DNA of 64,000 nt from Stenotrophomonas nitritireducens. Lineage in GTDB: Bacteria > Pseudomonadota > Gammaproteobacteria > Xanthomonadales > Xanthomonadaceae. Below, piece after piece: positions 1 through 7,351 of this stretch; position 1 is the first letter of the stretch; each line of letters opens with the position of its first letter. The notes beneath the pieces are model-generated. The model had not been told where the DNA came from. It saw only the letters and a program-made list of their open reading frames with translations, and did not search any database. The stretch is taken from assembly GCF_001431425.1 (NCBI RefSeq), contig NZ_LDJG01000003.1:62001-126000 (forward strand), in the 5' to 3' direction. Position numbers and translations under genes: made by a program.

Positions 1-278
1 GCAGGCTCGGCTGCTTTAGCCTGCGGCGCGGCGTGGCCCATCGTCGCATGATCGATCGTCGCTTCGCTCGGCTTGGCCGGTGTTGCAGGCTTTTGGGCTG
101 GCGCAGGTTTTGATGTCGGCGCCTGTTGTGCAGAGTGATCCTGAGTCTGGGTCTGCGCGCCCTGCTCCATCGGCATGGAGCCGTGCTGCATGGATTGGGC
201 GCTGGCCGCATTGGCCAGGGCCAGCGAGATAGCCAGCGTCAGCGCAGTCAGGGTGGTATCGCGTCTATTGATGTTCAT
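1..278 (-). CDS. copB: Copper resistance protein B, N-terminal part (runs off window)
   Basis: The reading frame starts at an ATG whose first base is 278 and overlaps the copA stop as ATGA, so it is translationally coupled to copA. The 92 visible residues begin MNINRRDTT, then a hydrophobic signal peptide ending around ANAASA, then a Met/His/Gln-rich stretch (MQHGSMPMEQG) and an Ala/Pro/Lys-rich linker. CopB proteins are outer-membrane copper-binding barrels with this kind of N-terminal Met/His-rich region; the barrel itself would lie beyond base 1. Position directly after copA in a copLAB order supports the name. Confidence 0.85.
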   Translation of the reverse strand, partial: MNINRRDTTLTALTLAISLALANAASAQSMQHGSMPMEQGAQTQTQDHSAQQAPTSKPAPAQKPATPAKPSEATIDHATMGHAAPQAKAAEP

Positions 279-2146
279 TCGTCGACCCTCACCGTGCGCA
301 TCATTCCGGCTTCCATGTGATAAAGCAGGTGGCAATGGAACGCCCAGCTGCCCAACGCATCGGCACGCACGCGATACGTGCGTCGGCTACCCGGCGGCAT
401 ATCCACCGTGTGCTTGCGCACCATGAAGTTGCCGTTGTCGTCCTCCACGTCACTCCACATGCCGTGCAAATGGATGGGATGGGTCATCATCGTGTCGTTA
501 ACCAATACGATGCGCATACGCTCGCCGTAGTTCAGCCGCAGCGGCTTGACATCGGAGAACTTCTGACCGTTGAAGCCCCAGGAGAATTTCTCCATATGTC
601 CGGTCAGATGCAGCTCGATCTCGCGACCGGGGTCGCGTCCGTCAGGGTCTTCAAAGGTGCTCTTGAGCATGGAATACGTCAGTACATGACGGCCGTTATC
701 GCGCAGGCCATTACCCGGATCATCCAAGCGCGAACTCACGCTCATGGCCTGGTTGTCCAACAGGGGATTGTTGGTCTCGCTGGCAGGGTGTGATTGCATG
801 CCCCCGTGCTGCATGCCTGCCATGGCACCATCGCCGGCGGCGGGCATCGCATGGCCTGCATGGGCCGAGGTCGCGTTACCGCTGGCAGGTGGGGTCATGC
901 CAGGCATGCCCATGGCCGCACCACAGCCGCCTTCCATGCCCTTGCTGCCGCCAGACATATCCATCGATCCATGATCCATGCCCATGTCTGCCATCGTCAG
1001 CAGCGGCCGGGGATCCACAGACGGAACGGGCGCGCGTAATCCTTCGCGCACGGCGAGCGTGCCGCTGACGTAGCCGGTGCGACCGGAGTCTTGGGCAAAG
1101 ATGGTGAATGCGTCCTGCCCGGAGGGCTCCACGATCACATCGAAGGTTTCTGCTACCGCGATGCGGAACTCGTCGACGGAAACCGGATGGACATACAAGC
1201 CATCTGCTGCCACCACGGTCATCTTTAGCCCCGGAATACGCACATCGAAGTACGTCATGGCAGAGCCATTGATGAAACGCAGGCGCACCTTCTCGCCACT
1301 GCGGAACAAACCGGTCCAGTTGCCCAGCGAGGTCGTGCCGTTCATCAGGTAGGTGTAGGTGTTGGCGTTGACGTCGGACAGATCCGTGGGCGTCATCCGC
1401 ATCACGCCCCACATCTTGCGATCTTCCAACGTGGCCGACAGGCCGTTGCGCTTCACATCGCGCGCAAAATCGCCGACCGTGCGCTTGTAGTAATTGTCAT
1501 GGCCCGGCATCTTCTTCAAACGATCGAACAGGGCCGTCGGGTCCAGGTCTGTCCAATCGCTCAGCATCACGACGTAGTCGCGATCGAAGCTGAAGGGCTC
1601 CGGCTCCAATGGGTCGATGATGATCGGGCCATAGAGCCCGGCTTGTTCCTGGAACCCCGAGTGGCTGTGGTACCAGTAGGTGCCGCCCTGATGCAGGGTG
1701 AACCGGTAGTGGTAGGTCTCACCACGTCCGATACCGTCAAAGCTCAGGCCCGGCACGCCGTCCATGTTGGCCGGCAAAATGATGCCGTGCCAATGGATGG
1801 AGGTGTCCGCGCCATGGAGGGAGTTAGCGGGCAATGCATTGGAGACACGCAGGTTGACCGTGGTGCCTTCCCGCCAACGCAGCAACGGCGCCGGAACGGA
1901 CCCATTGACGGTGATCGCGGTGCGGGTCTTGCCGGTGAAGTTCATCGGCGTCTCGCCGATGGTTAGGTCAAACTCGGTGCCCGATAGTACGTTGGGTTGT
2001 CCCGGGCCCTTGAGCGCCCAACTGGCTTTGGGCCAGAAACCTAATCCTGCGACTGCGCCTCCCAAGGCCAAGCCCTGGACAAATCGCCGCCGCGAAGGTA
2101 GCAGCGGCGGTCCACCGTGTGGACCACGAAAATCATCATGCGACAT
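275..2146 (-). CDS. copA: CopA-type multicopper oxidase (periplasmic copper resistance)
   Basis: 623 residues. A Tat signal with SRRRFVQG at residues 18-25 indicates folded export to the periplasm. Copper ligands of the multicopper oxidase fold are visible: HWHG at 118-121, YWYHSH at 157-162, and near the C terminus HPIHLHG and HCHLLYHMEAGM. Between domains (about 395-460) lies a Met/His-rich segment (MGMDHGSMDMSG and MAGMQHGGM) typical of CopA/PcoA, thought to bind Cu(I). The family oxidises Cu(I) and sequesters copper. It lies 115 bp downstream of copL and overlaps copB by 4 bp, so copLAB is probably one transcript. Confidence 0.95.
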   Translation of the reverse strand: MSHDDFRGPHGGPPLLPSRRRFVQGLALGGAVAGLGFWPKASWALKGPGQPNVLSGTEFDLTIGETPMNFTGKTRTAITVNGSVPAPLLRWREGTTVNLRVSNALPANSLHGADTSIHWHGIILPANMDGVPGLSFDGIGRGETYHYRFTLHQGGTYWYHSHSGFQEQAGLYGPIIIDPLEPEPFSFDRDYVVMLSDWTDLDPTALFDRLKKMPGHDNYYKRTVGDFARDVKRNGLSATLEDRKMWGVMRMTPTDLSDVNANTYTYLMNGTTSLGNWTGLFRSGEKVRLRFINGSAMTYFDVRIPGLKMTVVAADGLYVHPVSVDEFRIAVAETFDVIVEPSGQDAFTIFAQDSGRTGYVSGTLAVREGLRAPVPSVDPRPLLTMADMGMDHGSMDMSGGSKGMEGGCGAAMGMPGMTPPASGNATSAHAGHAMPAAGDGAMAGMQHGGMQSHPASETNNPLLDNQAMSVSSRLDDPGNGLRDNGRHVLTYSMLKSTFEDPDGRDPGREIELHLTGHMEKFSWGFNGQKFSDVKPLRLNYGERMRIVLVNDTMMTHPIHLHGMWSDVEDDNGNFMVRKHTVDMPPGSRRTYRVRADALGSWAFHCHLLYHMEAGMMRTVRVDE

Positions 2147-2261
2147 GAAAATGCTCCAAGCGTCGTGTTGCCACCGGCGGGCGGTGGTACAGAGCGGGCG
2201 GCTGGCCTATAAATAGGCATGCAAGCCACACCAACGGCGCCATTGCGGCGCTTAGGGACGC

Positions 2262-2681
2262 TTAGCCGATCGGTGGTCGGATCAGATGAGGCAAGGCAGG
2301 TGCCGCATGCCCTAGGGGCAGCGGCATGACATCCAGGCCCAAGGCCAGTTGCACCGAAACATGCAGGCGCGCCGGAAGTGCGCTCGCGCACGCGTGTACG
2401 CAGGCGCACCGGCACGCAGAAGACTTGCAACAGTCGGGACCGGCATGGTCGCCATGCCCAGTGCCAGCCCTTTCAATCGAGGTGGCATCGGGATGATTCT
2501 CAGCACTGTGATGGGCGACGCAGTCTTCGTCGCCTTGCACCGCGGCAGCCACTTCGCTGGCCTGCGCTTCCATGGCCGGGTTCATACTGATCGACGCAAA
2601 TGCCGACCACGCGCCGTTAAGCACGAGCATGACGATCAGGAGCAGTCGCAGTAGAAGTGAGGAGGCTGACACGGGCGACAT
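2262..2681 (-). CDS. copL: CopL-family metal-binding regulatory protein
   Basis: 139 residues with an N-terminal hydrophobic segment (about 9-30), then a His/Asp-rich middle (CVAHHSAENHPD, GHGDHAGPD) and a Cys cluster CCKSSACRCACVHAC, ending in HLIRPPIG. This matches the CopL leader proteins found upstream of copAB in Xanthomonas and Stenotrophomonas, where CopL is needed for copper-inducible expression. The C-terminal RPP motif recurs in three other small metal-linked proteins of this window (16164-16529, 41062-41409, 44232-44552). The ribosome binding site is weak, so the start is the first in-frame ATG. Confidence 0.85.
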   Translation of the reverse strand: MSPVSASSLLLRLLLIVMLVLNGAWSAFASISMNPAMEAQASEVAAAVQGDEDCVAHHSAENHPDATSIERAGTGHGDHAGPDCCKSSACRCACVHACASALPARLHVSVQLALGLDVMPLPLGHAAPALPHLIRPPIG

Positions 2682-2855
2682 TGTAAATCACTTTAGACAA
2701 GGCGCGTGTGTATCGGTCGTGAACAAAATCTCAAGTAGGCCTGAGATGCCGCCACTTGTCAGTCGCACTAGTCACGGCCACTGCAGCTCCCTCCAGGAGC
2801 GCCCAATGGGCGGGTTGAGGCGAAGGGTTGCCCATAGGGCTAGCGCTTGTTCGGT

Positions 2856-3206
2856 TTACTTCTCGGGTGTGGCCTCGATCAGCTTCACCAACTCCCGCTT
2901 CTGCTGCTTGCTTAGCGAGCCCCAGCGCAGGAGCAACTTGGCCAGCAGATCATCGTCGGTGTAAAGGAAGGCGGCGGGGATCCCCAACGCTTGGGCCAAC
3001 CGCTCAGCAGTCTCCAGCTTGGGCTCGTGCTTGCCACGTTCGTACTGGTTGACTCGGGGGCTGGCCACGTAAGGATCCAGACCGGCCCGGATGCCCAACT
3101 CCTTCTGCGACAAACCCGTGTGCAGGCGGGCTTGTTGGAGGCGTCGAGCGAAGGTCGGTGTTGAGTCGACGGACAAAGTCACGCGCACCCCCCATGGAAA
3201 CCCCAT
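2856..3206 (-). CDS. XRE-family helix-turn-helix regulator
   Basis: About 117 residues from the ATG at 3206; a GTG at 3188 or 3182, the latter preceded by a G6 run, is an alternative start. An XRE/Cro-CI helix-turn-helix is clear: FARRLQQARLHTGLSQKELG, then VNQYERGKHEPKLETAERLAQALG. The C-terminal tail (LLLRWGSLSKQQKRELVKLIEATPEK) is a common end of small single-domain regulators. The open frame continues upstream through the transposon terminal repeat at 3222-3254 (encoding AFLHVSRLNP), but that is repeat sequence and not true coding. It lies just outside the transposon end and its target is unknown. Confidence 0.75.
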   Translation of the reverse strand: MGFPWGVRVTLSVDSTPTFARRLQQARLHTGLSQKELGIRAGLDPYVASPRVNQYERGKHEPKLETAERLAQALGIPAAFLYTDDDLLAKLLLRWGSLSKQQKRELVKLIEATPEK

Positions 3207-3221
3207 AAGGATGGCGGATGT

Positions 3222-3296
3222 GGGGTTAAGCCGAGATACGTGCAAAAATGCCCCCCAGAATTTTTTTTTCTTCCGTGAAATCATTTGGTTGCCGGA
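3222..3296. repeat. Long transposon terminal repeat, copy 1
   Basis: A 33-bp core (3222-3254) begins GGGGTTAAGCCGAGATACG and ends AAAAATGCCCC. It recurs at 26443-26475 in the same orientation with 3 differences, and similarity fades out around GGTTGCCGGA (to 3296 and 26516). The GGGG start and the GCCGAGATA motif resemble ends of the Tn4651/TnXax1 branch of Tn3-family transposons (from memory). Both copies sit directly after the 3' end of a tnpT/kfrA-like gene. Confidence 0.7.
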
Positions 3297-3544
3297 TTTT
3301 TGTTGGTACCTGAACTGTCGGCGCGATCGGGCCGCAACTGCGCCAGCAACTGCTCCAAGGTGTCCTGGCGCACACCGGCACGCAACGCTTCGGCCTCGGC
3401 TTGTTCACGCCGTTCTCGCTCCTTGGCCAAGTCGGCGTGAGCATTGGCCAGCTTGACCCGTGCGCTCTCCAACGCTTGGGCGTCCTGGGTCCAGCGTGCC
3501 AGCAAGGCCTGGTACTCCGCAGCCGTAAGCCGCAGCGCCGACGT
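3281..3544 (-). pseudogene. TnpT/KfrA-like coiled-coil protein, C-terminal fragment cut by IS
   Basis: The frame encodes only the last roughly 85 residues of a coiled-coil protein: LRLTAAEYQALLARW, then KERERREQAEAEALRAGVR and DTLEQLLAQLRPD. This is closely similar to the C terminus of the intact KfrA-like protein at 26537-27583 (LRLTAAEHQALQGRW, KERERREQAEADALRAGVR, ETLEQLLTQLKPD). The upstream part is missing because the IS3 element begins at 3545; nothing on the far side of the IS resembles the missing N terminus. Its stop lies inside the terminal repeat copy 1, as the intact copy ends just before copy 2. Confidence 0.8.
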
Positions 3545-3600
3545 CCCCCCGGTTTTGAGTAGCACGGCGATTTGGAGTCCAATCCCGCAACCCAAGGAGA

Positions 3601-3870
3601 TTGGACGTGAAGAAGCGTTTTACCGAGGAACAGATCATCGGCTTCCTGCGTGAGGCCGATGCCGGCATGGCGGTGAAGGACCTGTGCCGACGGCACGGAT
3701 TCAGCGAAGCCTCGTACTACCTGTGGCGCAGCAAATTCGGCGGGATGAGCGTGCCGGACGCGAAGCGGCTGAAGGAGCTGGAGGCGGAGAACGCCCGGCT
3801 GAAGAAGCTGCTGGCCGAACAGATGTTCGAGAACGACGTGATCAAGGACGTCCTGCGAAAAAAGCCGTGA
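3601..3870 (+). CDS. IS3-family transposase OrfA
   Basis: 89 residues from TTG 3601; GTG at 3607 ([13 protein letters not shown]) is an equally good start. Residues 5-50 form the helix-turn-helix ([41 protein letters not shown]), followed by a leucine-zipper helix ([19 protein letters not shown]). These are the classic OrfA features of the IS407/IS2 side of the IS3 family. The slippery A AAA AAG at 3858-3864 near the end would allow -1 frameshifting into orfB to make the OrfAB transposase. Confidence 0.92.
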   Translation: MDVKKRFTEEQIIGFLREADAGMAVKDLCRRHGFSEASYYLWRSKFGGMSVPDAKRLKELEAENARLKKLLAEQMFENDVIKDVLRKKP

Positions 3871-4712
3871 CCGCACCCGTCCGGCGCGACGTGGTGCGAC
3901 AGATGATCGTGAAGGGACTGAGCGAACGGCGGGCGCTGGCGGCGGTGCGGATGAGCGCCAGCGCGTATCGCTATGCACCACGGCCCGACCGCAATGTCGA
4001 GCTGCGTGCGCGGATCCTGGCATTGGCGCAGCGGCACAAGCGCTATGGCGTCGGGATGATCCACCTCAAGCTTCGTCAGGCGGGAATGCACGTGAACTAC
4101 AAGCGCGTGGAGCGGCTGTATCGGGAGGCACAGTTGCAGGTGCGGCGACGCAAGCGCAAGAAGGTGCCGGTTGCCGAGCGACAGCCGCTGCTGCGGCCGT
4201 CCGCAGCCAACCAGGTGTGGTCGATGGACTTCGTGTTCGATCGCACCGCCGAGGGGCGCGTGCTCAAGTGCCTGACGATCGTCGACGACGCCACCCACGA
4301 GGCGGTGGCGATCGAGGTGGAGCGTGCGATTTCCGGCTTGATGCTGACGCGGATCCTAGACCGTCTGGCGCTCAGTCGCGGCCTGCCCCAGGTGATCCGC
4401 ACCGACAACGGCAAGGAGTTCTGCGGCAAGGCCATGGTGAGTTGGGCGCATGCGCGCGGCGTCGCGCTGCGCCTGATCGAGCCCGGCAAGCCGAACCAGA
4501 ATGCGTACATCGAGTCCTTCAACGGCCGCCTGCGCGATGAATGCCTCAACGAGCACTGGTTCATCGGCCTGCTGCAGGCCCGTACCGTCATCGAAACCTG
4601 GCGGCGTGAATACAACGAGGAGCGGCCGAAAAAAGCACTCGGCGGCCTGACGCCCGCCGCCTATGCACGACAACTCGCGGCCAATACCGCTACGATGAGC
4701 ACCGGACTCTAA
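3867..4712 (+). CDS. IS3-family transposase OrfB (rve integrase core)
   Basis: About 281 residues from GTG 3867, overlapping the orfA stop; the main product is probably an OrfAB fusion by frameshift at the A6G. The DDE core is intact: [10 protein letters not shown] (first D), [10 protein letters not shown] (second D) and [23 protein letters not shown] (E), ending with [19 protein letters not shown]. An HTH_21-like region ([15 protein letters not shown]) precedes the core. No frameshift or stop disrupts it, so the element may still be active. Confidence 0.92.
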   Translation: MTAPVRRDVVRQMIVKGLSERRALAAVRMSASAYRYAPRPDRNVELRARILALAQRHKRYGVGMIHLKLRQAGMHVNYKRVERLYREAQLQVRRRKRKKVPVAERQPLLRPSAANQVWSMDFVFDRTAEGRVLKCLTIVDDATHEAVAIEVERAISGLMLTRILDRLALSRGLPQVIRTDNGKEFCGKAMVSWAHARGVALRLIEPGKPNQNAYIESFNGRLRDECLNEHWFIGLLQARTVIETWRREYNEERPKKALGGLTPAAYARQLAANTATMSTGL

Positions 4713-4742
4713 ACAGCCCCGCTACTGAAGACGGGAGGACGT

Positions 4743-5257
4743 CGCCGTCTGCGTTATGTGAAGTCGCGCTGACGCTTATTGCATCGTCCGGAGTTCGTCA
4801 GATTCTCATAGATGAAGCGGGAAATCTTCTCAACGCGGGGAGGTCGACACAGCAGCAATCTTTAGCGTTCATCAAGGCAATCACAAATCGCGGCGTCACT
4901 ATTTCCATCGCCTCCACAATGAACCTGGTGAACGTCCTAGCTGCTGATGAGCAGCTTCAGTCACGCTTCACTCGAGTAGAAATCCCTATGTGGGCTGAGT
5001 CAGAGTCATTTCGGTCCTTCCTCGCAAGCATTGAACTAGAGCTCCGGTTGCCTCAGGCATCAGGCCTGAGCGACCAAGCGATTGTTCGGTGGTTGGTGTC
5101 CCGAGGCTGCTGTACTACATCGCGGGTTCTTGAAGTCATATGTAACGCGAAACGTATTGCTGACTCGCAAGGTCTGGCGCGCATCGACATTCGGCTACTT
5201 GATATCGCCCTAAGCCATGGATACGTGGGGGAGGGGACTCGGCATGGAGATTTCTAA
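4743..5257 (+). pseudogene. tniB: TniB-like transposition ATPase, 5' end lost to the IS
   Basis: Reading in the frame of the ATG at 4919 and extending back to the IS border gives a C-terminal AAA domain: a Walker B strand RQILIDEAGNLLNAG, a sensor-like segment GVTISIASTMNLVN, then MWAESESFRSFLASIELEL and a helical tail. This is the pattern of TniB/TnsC-type ATPases, which feed targets to the TniA transposase. The Walker A half is gone, removed by the IS insertion at 4738, so this copy cannot work. It overlaps tniQ by 14 bp, as in intact tni operons. Confidence 0.75.
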
Positions 5258-6116
5258 CCTTCCGGTGTGGGCCGACGTGTTCCCGGGAGAAAGCATTCGT
5301 TCCTGGCTGGATGCCACGCGCGTTCGTCTCGGGCTTGCGGAGGAAGAATGGTGGGCTTGGTGCGGGATTGACCCTGCTGAGCCAGAGCGCCTAGCACATA
5401 AGAAGTGTTGGTCAGGATTGCCTCCTGGACTCGGTCAGATAAACGAGATTCCCGTGGATCTTCGGGTTGCACCGGTTTGGCGGGAAATCTACTGTCCCAA
5501 TTGTGCTCTCGAAGGCTTGTCAGGAATACGCCATCCGGTTCTAGCCAAGTGGCTGGATGTAAGAAGTATCAGCTGCGATGAGCACAGAGTTCTTCTTTGG
5601 TACAGGTCACCATCTAGATGCGTGAACATCTCGGATGATCCGGAGTTGGAGGCGTGGGATCGCTGGCTGCGCGAGTGGCGAGATGACAAAAGCCTTTATT
5701 TAGTCGAGCGTCGCTTCAGGCGAGATCTCCTTTTGGCGGCTTCAAGAAACTGGAGCCCGACCTCTGCGATGATCGCTAGCGTTGGTTGCAACTGGCTGTT
5801 GACTGAGAAGGGTTGGTTGGCTAAGTCTTTGCCCAACAATCTTCACCCGCCAAACGGCCCGAGCAGAGTTGGCGCGCTTGGGCCTGCGGATCGAATGTCA
5901 GCGCTCTTTTCTGCGTGGAGAGCTTGGATTGCCATGAGAGAAAGAATGCCCACCGCGTTGCCAAGATGGCCTCTGGAAGCATGGCAATGGTTGGAGGCGC
6001 GCTGGCGTACACGAGTGCACTACGGATGTGGGACGCAGTTAGCTGAAATTGCGAGAGCTTTGGAGCGGCGTCAAAGTGGGGATCTCAGGCGCCCCCCACG
6101 TAGGAGTCGCTCTTAA
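5244..6116 (+). CDS. tniQ: TniQ-family transposition protein
   Basis: 290 residues from the ATG at 5244, which has a GAGGGG ribosome binding site; an upstream ATG at 5217 lacks one. The N terminus (LPVWADVFPGESIRSWLDATRVRLGL) and the zinc-binding set YCPNC then SCDEHRVLL are TniQ hallmarks. TniQ/TnsD proteins select insertion sites for Tn7/Tn5053-type transposons. It is shorter than the roughly 400 residues usual for Tn5053 TniQ and ends in an Arg-rich tail, so the C terminus may be lost. No tniA, resolvase or matching transposon ends were seen, so this is a remnant. Confidence 0.8.
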   Translation: MEISNLPVWADVFPGESIRSWLDATRVRLGLAEEEWWAWCGIDPAEPERLAHKKCWSGLPPGLGQINEIPVDLRVAPVWREIYCPNCALEGLSGIRHPVLAKWLDVRSISCDEHRVLLWYRSPSRCVNISDDPELEAWDRWLREWRDDKSLYLVERRFRRDLLLAASRNWSPTSAMIASVGCNWLLTEKGWLAKSLPNNLHPPNGPSRVGALGPADRMSALFSAWRAWIAMRERMPTALPRWPLEAWQWLEARWRTRVHYGCGTQLAEIARALERRQSGDLRRPPRRSRS

Positions 6117-6237
6117 AAAAACGTGGCCGTTGACGATGATAGCTCAGGTTGTCCGCCCAGTTGCGAAGGCAACGCGCCGCAAAGCTGCTTCTTTTTCTTG
6201 AGGGATAGCAAAATGGAAAGTTGCGATTGAACGCGGG

Positions 6238-6609
6238 TTACCTGTTGGTTCGCCGACGGGGGGAGGAACGTTTGAGCTTTGGCCGCGCGGCCAGCAACGG
6301 GCAGTGCTTGTCCAAGAATTCGGTCATGTCGCTTCGTCGCTGCAGTACTCCGGAGGGAATCTCCACCTGAAGCTTCCGCGCAATGGAGACCGCAAAGTAG
6401 ATTTGCGCACTTGTAGGTGGCTTGAGATCCCAATCCAGGCAGTCAGCGAGAACGGGGAGCACTCGCATGCTCAGCCGCTCGCCGAACGACTCTCGCTCAG
6501 GATCATGTTGCAGTCGGGACCATTGTTCTTGTATCGACTCTAGTAGCCCCGGAGTTGCGTCGAGAGCAATCAGGAGGTCGCAATCAGGATCAATTAGGAG
6601 CAGGGCCAT
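6238..6609 (-). CDS. Hypothetical protein, divergent from XRE regulator
   Basis: 123 residues, not recognised. It begins MALLLIDPDCDLLIALDATPG, has a helical middle (ESIQEQWSRLQHDPERESFGERL) and a basic tail (KLKRSSPRRRTNR). It has no signal peptide or membrane segment and is probably cytoplasmic. It is divergent from the XRE gene at 6680 with a palindrome between them, so the two are likely co-regulated. Its lower GC than the efflux clusters suggests separate acquisition. No function is claimed. Confidence 0.55.
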   Translation of the reverse strand: MALLLIDPDCDLLIALDATPGLLESIQEQWSRLQHDPERESFGERLSMRVLPVLADCLDWDLKPPTSAQIYFAVSIARKLQVEIPSGVLQRRSDMTEFLDKHCPLLAARPKLKRSSPRRRTNR

Positions 6610-6630
6610 GGCAAGGCTCGAGCGATACTT

Positions 6631-6647
6631 ATAAGTAGTCTACTTAT
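6631..6647. promoter_or_regulatory. Palindromic operator between divergent genes
   Basis: ATAAGTA-GTC-TACTTAT is a perfect 7-bp inverted repeat with a 3-bp spacer, in the 70-bp gap between the hypothetical gene (minus) and the small XRE regulator (plus). Small XRE proteins of the controller type bind such sites and regulate themselves and the divergent gene. Binding here is inference. Confidence 0.55.
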
Positions 6648-6679
6648 ACAGTGGTAGCGATAGAAGTAGCCTGAGAACA

Positions 6680-6916
6680 ATGCTCTGCTGTATGCAGCAA
6701 GACATTCAGGCCCGACAACTTGGCTTGGCAATTCGCGCCGTGCGTTCAGCTAAAGGCTGGAGCCAAGAGCAATTTGCCGATTCGATCTCAATGCACCGTG
6801 CTTACTACAGCGCGATCGAGAGAGGTGAGAAAAACATTACTATTGCGACTCTCAGCAGACTGGCCGTCGGCCTGGGTGTGAGGGCACACGAGCTTCTACG
6901 CGACGCTCAGCTGTAA
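6680..6916 (+). CDS. Small XRE-family regulator (controller-protein-like)
   Basis: 78 residues from ATG 6680; ATG 6692 (MQQDIQARQLGLAI) is an alternative. The whole protein is one helix-turn-helix domain: LGLAIRAVRSAKGWSQEQFAD, then HRAYYSAIERGEKNITIATLSRLAVGLGV. The HR.Y.S.IERGE.NI segment is shared with restriction-modification controller proteins and similar autoregulators. It follows a palindrome at 6631-6647. No restriction or methylase gene is next to it, so if it was a controller its partners have been lost; a general plasmid or island regulator is as likely. Confidence 0.75.
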   Translation: MLCCMQQDIQARQLGLAIRAVRSAKGWSQEQFADSISMHRAYYSAIERGEKNITIATLSRLAVGLGVRAHELLRDAQL

Positions 6917-6963
6917 GCGAGAGAGCAGAAGGCGATGACCCCCAACTTTCGTGTCATCTGAGC

Positions 6964-7044
6964 CTAGCTGACGCGCGGCTCGGCTCTGGCCCACTCAACC
7001 GCTGCGCGCCTAAATTCTGCACTGAACTCCCTTTGCTTTGACAC
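6964..7044 (-). pseudogene. IS3-type OrfA N-terminal scrap
   Basis: The minus strand encodes a 26-codon piece starting GTG and ending TAG. Its sequence includes SKQREFSAEFRRAAVEWA, which is the conserved N terminus of IS3-family OrfA helix-turn-helix proteins (pattern F..EFRR.AV). The rest of the IS is absent. Confidence 0.5.
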
Positions 7045-7303
7045 GGACACTCGTCAAGGCCTCGGTTAGCCTTCTCGGGGTGCCGGTGAATACGGGGGGG
7101 AGCCCGGGTAATCGCTAACGACCCGGGGCTGGAACAATTCGCATTCGATCAAAAAGACAGTACTCAGTAAGGGCGAGCGATGACGGATGTGCTGAATGCG
7201 GCCGTTGCTTGGCCACTGCGCCTCATTCTGTCTGCTGATGTTGGTTTATGCGATGACTACTTCCAGGCCCTAGAACGGCGGTGAACGTTCCGATTAGGGT
7301 GCG

Positions 7304-7318
7304 TTATCAGGGGTAGGG
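7304..7318 (+). repeat. 15-bp intergenic repeat, copy A
   Basis: TTATCAGGGGTAGGG lies between the XRE/IS-scrap region and the 3' end of the MFS-czc cluster. An identical copy is at 18394-18408 and one with a single change is at 16650-16664, all in the same orientation and all between gene modules. Confidence 0.5.
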
Positions 7319-7351
7319 CGGGGGTCAGCTTCTGGCCTGGGATTCAACCGC

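Larger units (their letters stand above)
3545..4738 (+). mobile_element. Complete IS3-family insertion sequence (IS407-group type)
   Basis: The two ends form imperfect inverted repeats: the left end reads CCCCCCGGTTTTGAGTAGC and the right end, reversed, reads CCTCCCGTCTTCAGTAGC. Both are flanked by a 4-bp ACGT direct repeat (3541-3544 and 4739-4742), the duplication size usual for the IS407 group. The 1194-bp interior carries orfA and orfB in the -1 relation with a slippery A6G at 3858-3864. The element separates a tnpT fragment from a tniB fragment. Because ACGT is its own reverse complement, the exact boundary could shift by a base or two. Confidence 0.85.
6917..7351. other. 435-bp gap with IS scrap, a tiny ORF and a short repeat
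   Basis: No substantial gene. It holds the IS3 orfA scrap (6964-7044), the 15-bp repeat copy A (7304-7318) and a 34-codon frame at 7180-7284 (ATG, stop TGA; begins MTDVLNAAVAWPLRL) with AAGGG upstream. The tiny frame resembles nothing I know and may be chance. Confidence 0.5.
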
